Source of the DNA: Trichomonas vaginalis G3
Taxonomy: Eukaryota; Parabasalia; Trichomonadida; Trichomonadidae
DNA: 64,000 nt
Reading direction: 5' to 3'
Assembly: GCF_026262505.1 (NCBI RefSeq)
Contig: NC_067208.1
Location: 1,116,001 to 1,180,000 of the forward strand
The notes below the pieces were generated by a model, which was not told where the DNA came from, made no database searches, and saw nothing but the letters and a program-made list of their open reading frames with translations. Position numbers and translations under genes: made by a program. How positions within the stretch are numbered: position 1 is the stretch's first letter; the number at the start of each line of letters is the position of its first letter. Shown in pieces: positions 39,865 to 49,694 of the stretch.

Positions 39865-40092
39865 CTGCAGCATCAATCTTCCCGGCATCTTTACCGCAAT
39901 CATCTCTTAGATTGCACACAAAGTTGCGAACGAGCAGCTTTCTATGCGGTAAAGATGCCGGTAAAAGAGAGCCGTAGTGATTCTCTGCTGCAGCGTCAAT
40001 CTTCCCGGCATCTTTACCGCAATCATCTCTTAGATTGCACACAAAGTTGCGAACGAGCAGTTTTCTATGCGGTAAAGATGCCGGAAAGAGAG
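39865..40092. repeat. 123-bp hairpin repeat, two copies (outer left)
   Basis: Two copies starting at 39865 and 39988, each with CTGCAGC at its start. Each contains a 17-bp stem CCGGCATCTTTACCGCA / TGCGGTAAAGATGCCGG around a loop with an inner GCAATC/GATTGC hairpin. The unit is unrelated in sequence to the 122-bp unit but has almost the same length and the same hairpin design. It has no mirror on the right side. Confidence 0.85.
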
Positions 40093-40135
40093 AGTCGATG
40101 TGAGGTTCTTTTCGAGGGCTCCTCGAATGAGACAC

Positions 40136-41760
40136 TGTTCCGCATTCATAACTTGAACGCGGAAGTTTGACCGACAAGAGTGTATTGTGCACTCTTGTCG
40201 GTCGCAGTGTCTCATTCTGAGAGACATTGCCTCTGCATGTCTCCCAGAATGGAACAATGTTCCGCATTGATAACTTGAACGCGGAAGTTTGACCGACAAG
40301 AGTGTATTGTGCACTCTTGTCGGTCGCAGTGTCTCATTCTGGGAGACATTGCCTCTGCATGTCTCCCAGAATGGAACAATCTTCTGCAATCAGAATGTGA
40401 TTGCAAAACTTTGACCGACAAGAGTGTATTGTGCACTCTTGTCGGTCGCAGTGTCTCATTCTGGGAGACATTGCCTCTGCATGTCTCCCAGAATGGAACA
40501 ATCTTCTGCAATCAGAATGTGATTGCAAAACTTTGACCGACAAGAGTGTATTGTGCACTCCTGTCGGTCGCAGTGTCTCATTCTGGGAGACATTGCCTCT
40601 GCATGTCTCCCAGAATGGAACAATGTTCCGCATTGATAACTTGAACGCGGAAGTTTGACCGACAAGAGTGTATTGTGCACTCTTGTCGGTCGCAGTGTCT
40701 CATTCTGGGAGACATTGCCTCTGCATGTCTCCCAGAATGGAACAATGTTCCGCATTGATAACTTGAACGCGGAAGTTTGACCGACAAGAGTGTATTGTGC
40801 ACTCTTGTCGGTCGCAATGTCTCATTCTGGGAGACATTGCCTCTGCATGTCTCCCAGAATGGAACAATGTTCCGCATTGATAACTTGAACGCGGAAGTTT
40901 GACCGACAAGAGTGTATTGTGCACTCTTGTCGGTCGCAGTGTCTCATTCTGGGAGACATTGCCTCTGCATGTCTCCCAGAATGGAACAATGTTCCGCTTG
41001 ATGATAACTTGAACGCGGAAGTTTGACCGACAAGAGTGTATTGTGCACTCTTGTCGGTCGCAGTGTCTCATTCTGGGAGACATTGCCTCTGCATGTCTCC
41101 CAGAATGGAACAATGTTCCGCATTGATAACTTGAACGCGGAAGTTTGACCGACAAGAGTGTATTGTGCACTCTTGTCGGTCGCAGTGTCTCATTCTGGGA
41201 GACATTGCCTCTGCATGTCTCCCAGAATGGAACAATGTCCGCATTGATAACTTGAACGCGGAAGTTTGACCGACAAGAGTGTATTGTGCACTCTTGTCGG
41301 TCGCAGTGTCTCATTCTGGGAGACATTGCCTCTGCATGTCTCCCAGAATGGAACAATGTTCCGCATTGATAACTTGAACGCGGAAGTTTGACGACAAGAG
41401 TGTATTGTGCACTCTTGTCGGTCGCAGTGTCTCATTCTGGAGACATTGCCTCTGCATGTCTCCCAGAATGGAACAATGTTCCGCATTGATAACTTGAACG
41501 CGGAAGTTTGACCGACAAGAGTGTATTGTGCACTCTTGTCGGTCGCAGTGTCTCATTCTGGGAGACATTGCCTCTGCATGTCTCCCAGAATGGAACAATG
41601 TTCCGCATTGATAACTTGAACGCGGAAGTTTGACCGACAAGAGTGTATTGTGCACTCTTGTCGTCGCAGTGTCTCATTCTGGGAGACATTGCCTCTGCAT
41701 GTCTCCCAGAATGGAACAATGTTCCGCATTGATAACTTGAACGCGGAAGTTTGACTGACA
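40136..41760 (-). repeat. 122-bp hairpin-unit array, left arm
   Basis: About 13 units. Each unit has three hairpins in order: TTCCGC..GCGGAA (A), CATTCTGGGAGACAT..ATGTCTCCCAGAATG (B) and GACCGACAAGAGTG..CACTCTTGTCGGTC (C). Single-base deletions affect a few inner units. Units at 40382-40408 and 40504-40530 carry a different hairpin A. The outermost unit is a partial, worn copy. Confidence 0.93.
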
Positions 41761-42186
41761 AGGTGCATTATCCAATCTTTTTGTCATATACCTCAACCCA
41801 CAAAGACAAAACCTTACATAAAATAGGTAAACTTTGGTTTTCACTTAATAATGTTTATTTTAATTTTTTGTTCTTTATATAACTTTTTCTTCTACTAAAC
41901 TATTTTACAGACTCTACTGAGCTATCCTCACATATATACCTGTGACAATAACACATATATACTCCCTTCATATTCTGATCTCATGACATATTACAGCACA
42001 AACTATAATTATACAACATACCTCATAAAGTCTGATTTTACCCCTATCTAAGCGTTCAAAACCTATTTTCCGCGTAATCTGATTCTTCTGGCTCTGCTGA
42101 TTCGATTTCTGCTGTCAGATCGTGAAAATATGCATCACACAATGAGATAAACACAAAATACACAACTTAATATTTTCCTTAAAATT

Positions 42187-42411
42187 GTCAATTCCTCGAT
42201 CTTGACATATTTATTATTTCCTCCGTTTTCCCTCACAAATATATTTAATTTTCTGAATAAGACGTATAATAAAATGAATATCTTAAAAACTAAAATACAA
42301 AATTAATGTTGGGTAATGACTAGATATAGTATGCACTTTTGAATTCATACATTTTTTGAAAAAATTGTATTTTCAAAAAAAAGATGTTGTTTCAGTATGA
42401 ACTTGAAGAGA
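42187..42411. other. Central spacer of the foldback structure
   Basis: 225 bp of AT-rich unique sequence between the inverted arms. It has no reading frame and no repeat unit. A TTTTTTGAAAAAATTG-type short palindrome lies near 42,351-42,376. Confidence 0.7.
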
Positions 42412-42847
42412 AATTTTAAGGAAAATATTAAGTTGTGTATTTTGTGTTTATCTCATTGTGTGATGCATATTTTCACGATCTGACAGCAGAAATCGAATCA
42501 GCAGAGCCAGAAGAATCAGATTACGCGGGGAAAATAGGTTTTGAACGCTTAGATAGGGGTAAAATCAGACTTTATGAGGTATGTTGTATAATTATAGTTT
42601 GTGCTGTAATATGTCATGAGATCAGAATATGAAGGGAGTATATATGTGTTATTGTCACAGGTATATATGTGAGGATAGCTCAGTAGAGTCTGTAAAATAG
42701 TTTAGTAGAAGAAAAAGTTATATAAAGAACAAAAAATTAAAAATAAACATTATTAAGTGAAAACCAAAGTTTACCTATTTTATGTAAGGTTTTGTCTTTG
42801 TGGGTTGAGGTATATGACAAAAAAGATTGGATAATGCACCTTGTCAG

Positions 42848-45118
42848 TCAAACTTCCGCGTTCAAGTTATCAATGCGGAACATTGTTCCATTCTGGGAGA
42901 CATGCAGAGGCAATGTCTCCCAGAATGAGACACTGCGACCGACAAGAGTGCACAATACACTCTTGTCGGTCAAACTTCCGCGTTCAAGTTATCAATGCGG
43001 AACATTGTTCCATTCTGGGAGACATGCAGAGGCAATGTCTCCCAGAATGAGACACTGCGACCGACAAGAGTGCACAATACACTCTTGTCGGTCAAACTTC
43101 CGCGTTCAAGTTATCAATGCGGAACATTGTTCCATTCTGGGAGACATGCAGAGGCAATGTCTCCCAGAATGAGACACTGCGACCGACAAGAGTGCACAAT
43201 ACACTCTTGTCGGTCAAACTTCCGCGTTCAAGTTATCAATGCGGAACATTGTTCCATTCTGGGAGACATGCAGAGGCAATGTCTCCCAGAATGAGACACT
43301 GCGACCGACAAGAGTGCACAATACACTCTTGTCGGTCAAACTTCCGCGTTCAAGTTATCAATGCGGAACATTGTTCCATTCTGGGAGACATGCAGAGGCA
43401 ATGTCTCCCAGAATGAGACATTGCGACCGACAAGAGTGCACAATACACTCTTGTCGGTCAAACTTCCGCGTTCAAGTTATCAATGCGGAACATTGTTCCA
43501 TTCTGGGAGACATGCAGAGGCAATGTCTCCCAGAATGAGACACTGCGACCGACAAGAGTGCACAATACACTCTTGTCGGTCAAACTTCCGCGTTCAAGTT
43601 ATCAATGCGGAACATTGTTCCATTCTGGGAGACATGCAGAGGCAATGTCTCCCAGAATGAGACACTGCGACCGACAGGAGTGCACAATACACTCTTGTCG
43701 GTCAAAGTTTTGCAATCACATTCTGATTGCAGAAGATTGTTCCATTCTGGGAGACATGCAGAGGCAATGTCTCCCAGAATGAGACACTGCGACCGACAAG
43801 AGTGCACAATACACTCTTGTCGGTCAAACTTCCGCGTTCAAGTTATCAATGCGGAACATTGTTCCATTCTGGGAGACATGCAGAGGCAATGTCTCCCAGA
43901 ATGAGACACTGCGACCGACAGGAGTGCATTATGCAATCTTGTCGGTCAAACTTCCGCGTTCAAGTTATCAATGCGGAACATTGTTCCATTCTGGGAGACA
44001 TGCAGAGGCAATGTCTCCCAGAATGAGACACTGCGACCGACAAGAGTGCACAATACACTCTTGTCGGTCAAAGTTTTGCAATCACATTCTGATTGCAGAA
44101 GATTGTTCCATTCTGGGAGACATGCAGAGGCAATGTCTCCCAGAATGAGACACTGCGACCGACAAGAGTGCATTATGCAATCTTGTCGGTCAAACTTCCG
44201 CGTTCAAGTTATCAATGCGGAACATTGTTCCATTCTGGGAGACATGCAGAGGCAATGTCTCCCAGAATGAGACACTGCGACCGACAAGAGTGCACAATAC
44301 ACTCTTGTCGGTCAAACTTCCGCGTTCAAGTTATCAATGCGGAACATTGTTCCATTCTGGGAGACATGCAGAGGCAATGTCTCCCAGAATGAGACACTGC
44401 GACCGACAAGAGTGCACAATACACTCTTGTCGGTCAAAGTTTTGCAATCACATTCTGATTGCAGAAGATTGTTCCATTCTGGGAGACATGCAGAGGCAAT
44501 GTCTCCCAGAATGAGACACTGCGACCGACAAGAGTGCACAATACACTCTTGTCGGTCAAACTTCCGCGTTCAAGTTATCAATGCGGAACATTGTTCCATT
44601 CTGGGAGACATGCAGAGGCAATGTCTCCCAGAATGAGACACTGCGACCGACAAGAGTGCACAATACACTCTTGTCGGTCAAAGTTTTGCAATCACATTCT
44701 GATTGCAGAAGATTGTTCCATTCTGGGAGACATGCAGAGGCAATGTCTCCCAGAATGAGACACTGCGACCGACAAGAGTGCACAATACACTCTTGTCGGT
44801 CAAACTTCCGCGTTCAAGTTATCAATGCGGAACATTGTTCCATTCTGGGAGACATGCAGAGGCAATGTCTCCCAGAATGAGACACTGCGACCGACAGGAG
44901 TGCATTATGCAATCTTGTCGGTCAAACTTCCGCGTTCAAGTTATCAATGCGGAACATTGTTCCATTCTGGGAGACATGCAGAGGCAATGTCTCCCAGAAT
45001 GAGACACTGCGACCGACAAGAGTGCACAATACACTCTTGTCGGTCAAACTTCCGCGTTCAAGTTATCAATGCGGAACATTGTTCCATTCTGGGAGACATG
45101 CAGAGGCAATGTCTCCCG
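42848..45118 (+). repeat. 122-bp hairpin-unit array, right arm
   Basis: About 18-19 units in the opposite orientation to the left arm, mostly identical. Alternative hairpin A occurs at 43708-43734, 44074-44100, 44440-44466 and 44684-44710. Alternative hairpin C (GTGCATTATGCAATCTTGTC) occurs near 43,922, 44,168 and 44,896. The array ends inside hairpin B at about 45,118, after which host-type sequence resumes. Confidence 0.93.
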
Positions 45119-46236
45119 AAATGATACCGTCATAACAACACCAATTTATTCCTTCTTTCCATTGTCATACAATTCAATATTTTTATCAATCTTAATCAAC
45201 TTTTTTTATTCTTCTTTAATTCAATTTATCTTTCTCCTAGCATATCTATTCCTTTAACAGACATAAAATCACTAATCGAGCTTTTTCAATACTCAAAATT
45301 TCATATAAATCTTTGTTATTTTTTCTCTCATCGCTTATTTTATTAAATATACATATTTCCTCTCACATACCCCTCTTCATATATATTGGATCTCAACACT
45401 CATCTATTAGAACAATATATTTTCGCTTAATCTCATATTATTCATTAACAATCTTTCATCTTCTTATTTCTAGTTAACCTACCAATATATATATAGAATA
45501 TATGCCCAATTACATATTCAGATACATTAAATTCAAGAAATTCTTCTAATATTATTCTCCTATTCATAATAAAATCATATTTAGTCTCACATCACAATTC
45601 TATCAGTTCTCAATATCATATCATATTGGTAACATCACATATATCTCTTATAATATCACTTAAATTTGTATTTTTTTATTAATTATATTTAATTAGTTCT
45701 ACATTCTATTATTATAGAGGTTTGACAAACTCATCAATAGTTAAAATCAAAATCTATTCAGAACTTTGAATCTAATGAAAATTACATTTCGATATCTTTT
45801 TGCAAGCCTAATTTTTTGTATTATCTTAAAATACATTTAGTAATATTATGTACGTATTGAATTCAAATTATAGCGCAGTAACATGCAACTCATCTTGAGA
45901 TTCACATTTCATTTTAGAAGATGAACAAAGAAAGGTGTATGCTAAAAATCATTTCACAATAAATGGAAATAAAACGAAATTGTTAAAAGAAAAAAATGAA
46001 AATTGTTAAGGGTTGACCGACGTCCATTCAATTTTTGAGAGGGCATTCAAAATAAATTGAACTTCAAGTTCATTTAACTCACTATCTAGATAGTATCTGA
46101 AAACATTTAATTATTTTTGTTATTTCATGAAAAATAAGTTTATATAAATAACCACCCTAATGCAATATATGATGGAAACAATTCTCAAAGTATAGTATAA
46201 TACTAAATATAAACAAAATTTTTATTTAGAACAATA
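45119..46236. other. Gene-free AT-rich spacer
   Basis: About 1.1 kb with no credible coding frame, repeat or RNA gene that I can see. It consists mostly of T- and A-rich low-complexity sequence, with the ordinary composition of parabasalid intergenic DNA. Confidence 0.6.
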
Positions 46237-46821
46237 TTAGTTTTTAGACAATATTTGGAATTCTCTTTCAAGTTTCTGCAGTTTGTTGATTAATTTAGCA
46301 ATTTCATTTGTACCATTCATTTTATCTTGCATGTCTTCTCTTTCCTGCAGTAGTTCATCAATACTATCTTCTAGATTAGAAAACTTTCTTTTATCTGTTG
46401 ATTTCCTCTTCATTCGTGATACTTCATGAGACAAATTATCAATTCTTCTGTCGAAATCATCTCTCATTCGAGAAATTTGTTCTGTTGAATCCAATATCTT
46501 TTTCGCATTTCTGAAATCATTTTCAGAGAGTTGTATCAAAGCATCAAGCTTCTGCTCTCTTTCCATTGTTCCCGTGTTGTCACAAACATAAACAGTCATG
46601 ACACCATTGACATCAAGTTTCAATTTGACCCAAAGGGAATCAATATTTGATGGAATGTTTTGTATGTTAGTTTGAGCAATCAAATCGTTATTGCTGCAAT
46701 GTTCTAAGTCTTCTCCTTGGAATATTTCAAGTTTCAGGCTTCTTTTCGCTTCAATTTTGAAAGGATATTGAATTTCACTCGGCAAACTTGTATTTTTTAG
46801 AATTCTTGCAAATACTATAAT
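46237..46821 (-). pseudogene. 5'-truncated Hsp70 (substrate-binding part)
   Basis: The frame opens after a TAG with no ATG: ILKNTSLPSEIQYPF, then LKLEIFQGEDLEHCSNNDLI, IPSNIDSLWVKLKLDVNGVM and TVYVCDNTG. This is the Hsp70 substrate-binding beta-sandwich (compare the family's NT.LP ... FQGE ... N..L ... IP ... D.NG pattern). A helical, coiled-coil lid-like tail of about 110 residues follows (RRIDNLSHEVSRMKRK ... INKLQKLEREFQIL). The entire nucleotide-binding domain is missing, so it cannot be a chaperone by itself. The coding part is uninterrupted and ends TAAA, so it may be recent or may be used as a short protein. Confidence 0.75.
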
Positions 46822-47271
46822 CTAATAATCAAGTTATAATAAAATATATATCTATCTTTCAATCAAATTCCTTTCAAATTGTAAAATAATTTCTAGATCT
46901 CGAATAAATCATGGCCTGAGATATCTTTGCATCATGTTATATTGACCACATTTGATATATTTTATACCATGAGTAAGGATTATTCTTAACACTTATGCAT
47001 AACTGTTGAAAATAAGACTTATAAAACAATTTTCATTCAATTAGAGTAATATGGTCTGAAATATCTTTCGGTTATGTTGCATTGACATGGCTTGATAGAT
47101 TTTAAAAAATACGTAATGATTATCAATTTACTCAATTTGATATGGAATTTATTGACAAAATTCAATTTATCAGGCAAAAATCCTTAATGATATAACCGTA
47201 TTGAAATTTTTCCGACACACGATTAAAGTGAGGAATTTCAGAAGTTGGAATTTTTATAAACATTTTGACTC
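46822..47271. other. Spacer with a diverged ~75-bp duplication
   Basis: Two similar stretches at about 46,911-46,985 and 47,050-47,125 share ATGGYCTGARATATCTTT, then a TTATATTGAC / TTGCATTGAC word, TTTGATATATTTTA-type sequence and TAAKGATTAT. They look like an old local duplication upstream of the gene at 47272. No gene. Confidence 0.5.
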
Positions 47272-49200
47272 ATGATTGATAAGTTTAAGGCCCTGAAAGA
47301 CGTTCAACGTATAATACACCAAAATGTGGAGTTTTCCAAAGCATTTTTCGAATCAGGAAATGATATTATAGGTGAAATTCAAAAAATTAATGAAAATATC
47401 ACAAATACATACGAAAAATACTTTTGTCGCTTGAATAAGATAATACATCAACTTAGTGAAACAGGTATTGCTTTCCAATTAGTTAATGAACCAGAAATTA
47501 TTTTGAATTTCTTGTTATCGAAGAAAATTATCACCCAAGAAAATCTTAATGACATTATAAATTCACACAATCTAATTGATTTATATATCACTTACTTTCC
47601 TTCTTTTTTCAACTATTTTCTTATTCAAACAAATTTAGACGAAGAATCTTCAAAACAATCTCATTATTCATTCATGAAGGAAATTTATGATAAAGCCAGT
47701 AAAGAACCTGCATTTAAAGCACTTTTCTTCAACTTTGCTATTGTTGAGTTTTTAACACCTCAATTCATTTATTTTTTAAACAAAATCATTGACATATCTT
47801 ATGCTTACTTTGATTCAACTGATAATTATGTTTTGGAGCCAGATGAAAATGAATTCATTAACAAATTTAACAAAAATATTCATAAATGTCCAGATTACAT
47901 TCTTGATCTAATAAAAATCACACCAGAAGTCATTACAAATTCTCTTCAACTTTTAATCAATAAACATCCAATATTATTAGATCTTGTTCCTTATTACATT
48001 GATGCGAAAGATAATTTCGTCAAATTACAAGCTCCTATTGATATAAATAATACAATTAAGAATTCTACAAAGAGTCAAAAAACAGGATACATTGACGTAA
48101 TATTACCAAGAAATTCTCTTGAAACAGAACAAAGAATTAAACATGAAGGACTTAGAAATCTTTTAAAGGAACTTCCTCCTCTTCCTATCATTTCAAATCC
48201 AAACAATGAAATGACAATTGAGGGATATTTGAGATACAGTATTAGTTTAATCCATTCTAATAAGCGAGCTTATTTTGAAAAGAAACTTAATGAATTCCTC
48301 AAATACAGTGAAAAAGGAAGAATGCAAAGTTTATTCAGTAGCAATGATCCAAGAATGATTCAAATTGCAAATAATGTGATTTTGGAAATAAATCCACAAG
48401 AAAAGAGTTATGGTGCTACTCTATCATGCCAATACGCAACTACAAAGGGAAAACTATTAAAATTTGAACAAAAATACAAAGAAATACACGAAAACTTAAT
48501 TGGATATTATATCCATTTATATGAAGAGGGAGGTAAAACTAAATATATTCTCAAGAAAGATGTTGAAAATCTCAAAAAGGAATTCCCAGATGTATACTTT
48601 ATTTATCAAAAACACATGAAATTTATCAAATATAACTACAAGAAAACCTACAAAGAGTTTGTTTCCAAACATGATATAGATATCTATTTTCAAATGCGTG
48701 CAAATATTTTTGAAAGATATGAAAGATTTTATGATTTCCAATATGATCCAGATGTTCCATGTTTTGATTATCAGAAAGCTATGTTCATGAATAGTGAAAA
48801 ATGGCTACAAAAGAAAATTAATTTTTGCAAAGCTTTTTCATATAACAAAGACCCAATTGAACTATATAAAATCTTTACTACATTCGATACAAGAATGTTC
48901 AAAATATTCAATGGAGATGATGGACCATTTGATAAAGATCATGAATTTCCTTTCTATTTAGTTCTTATATCCTTCCATACACCTCCAAATTTCTTTGTAA
49001 TCCTCAACTATATCAAAGAAAGTCTTACTCTAATAGATAAAAATGATTCTCAAAAAGAACTTGTTTTTAAAGAGGAAATCAAATCGAAAATCAGTATATA
49101 TTTGCTGATGGAAAACTTTGATCTTATTGAAGAAAAAAAGAAAGCAGAGATTGAGAAAAGAGAAAGAGCAAAAAGGAAAGCAATCGACAATCTTAAATAA
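47272..49200 (+). CDS. 642-aa protein, tentative VPS9-like domain
   Basis: A large helical protein with no signal peptide and no membrane segment. Near residue 540 it has DPIELYKIFTTFDTRMFKIF, and near 550-590 PFYLVLISFHTPPNFFVILN with a following YIKESL. The D..P..Y..I....PPN......YI pattern resembles the core of VPS9 domains, the Rab5-family guanine-nucleotide exchange factors of endosomal traffic; trichomonads have many such proteins. The match is by eye only. The C-terminus is a basic coiled tail. The ATG at 47272 is the first in frame, and the stop runs into TAAA, a parabasalid poly(A) signal. Confidence 0.6.
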   Translation: MIDKFKALKDVQRIIHQNVEFSKAFFESGNDIIGEIQKINENITNTYEKYFCRLNKIIHQLSETGIAFQLVNEPEIILNFLLSKKIITQENLNDIINSHNLIDLYITYFPSFFNYFLIQTNLDEESSKQSHYSFMKEIYDKASKEPAFKALFFNFAIVEFLTPQFIYFLNKIIDISYAYFDSTDNYVLEPDENEFINKFNKNIHKCPDYILDLIKITPEVITNSLQLLINKHPILLDLVPYYIDAKDNFVKLQAPIDINNTIKNSTKSQKTGYIDVILPRNSLETEQRIKHEGLRNLLKELPPLPIISNPNNEMTIEGYLRYSISLIHSNKRAYFEKKLNEFLKYSEKGRMQSLFSSNDPRMIQIANNVILEINPQEKSYGATLSCQYATTKGKLLKFEQKYKEIHENLIGYYIHLYEEGGKTKYILKKDVENLKKEFPDVYFIYQKHMKFIKYNYKKTYKEFVSKHDIDIYFQMRANIFERYERFYDFQYDPDVPCFDYQKAMFMNSEKWLQKKINFCKAFSYNKDPIELYKIFTTFDTRMFKIFNGDDGPFDKDHEFPFYLVLISFHTPPNFFVILNYIKESLTLIDKNDSQKELVFKEEIKSKISIYLLMENFDLIEEKKKAEIEKRERAKRKAIDNLK

Positions 49201-49694
49201 AAAATTGTTATATCTCTAAAAATATTTATTTATGAAATATTATTCCCTCCTTCAGCTTTTATATGTATGCCATTCATATCAATCCTTTGCTGCATGACCA
49301 CAAATTAATTAGAGTTTGAATCAAAATCTCATTTTAATTACATATTAATGAAATTTTTAAATGAATATCGTAAACATTACTTTTCCAAAATAAGGTATAT
49401 GTAAGTTAAATATGTATAGAATGTTAATATTTACTGTTTAATTAAATAGCTATAGTTTGCTAGTTAAACACAAAAATAAGAATTTAATTTGCAAAATGTG
49501 TAATATATTATGACAATACTAATGAAGATGTAAATAATAGTCATACACATATTTATGCCCGAAGGATTCTCTGATAAGAACCATCATCATAAGATATATA
49601 CTATTAGAAATGTGCATTTAATCGCTTCTATGCAATTTCACATGCTAACTCTGATAACCATAAGTACTAAAGTACTTACATAGGGGATTCCAAT
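49201..49694. other. Spacer between two host genes
   Basis: About 490 bp, AT-rich, with no gene, repeat or RNA seen. TACTAAAGTACTTA, a short palindrome, lies about 30 bases before the next start codon. Confidence 0.55.

Larger units (their letters stand above)
40136..45118. mobile_element. Giant foldback-type inverted repeat built of hairpin units
   Basis: Left arm 40136-42186 and right arm 42412-45118 are reverse complements around a 225-bp centre (42187-42411). Each arm consists of a tandem 122-bp array (about 13 units left, about 18-19 units right) and a unique inner part of about 430 bp (41761-42186, 42412-42847). The arms are almost identical; one clear difference in the inner part is a 2-bp change in a G run. 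Long inverted repeats made of short tandem units around a central loop are the defining layout of foldback elements. No transposase is encoded and no target duplication was found, so mobility is inference. Confidence 0.75.

Noticed and set aside
40136-45118. The regular array could be taken for a CRISPR locus.
   Set aside because: The entire 122-bp unit repeats with no unique spacers, and the genome is eukaryotic.
39865-45118. Flanking target duplication of the foldback structure.
   Set aside because: Sequences at the two outer edges do not match, and the arms end at different points of the unit.
40030-45257. Many overlapping 62-218-codon open frames with recurring peptides (RNIVPFWETCRGNVSQ and similar) on both strands.
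   Set aside because: They repeat every 122 bp and exist on both strands because the hairpin units happen to lack stops. They have no start-site motif and no domain.
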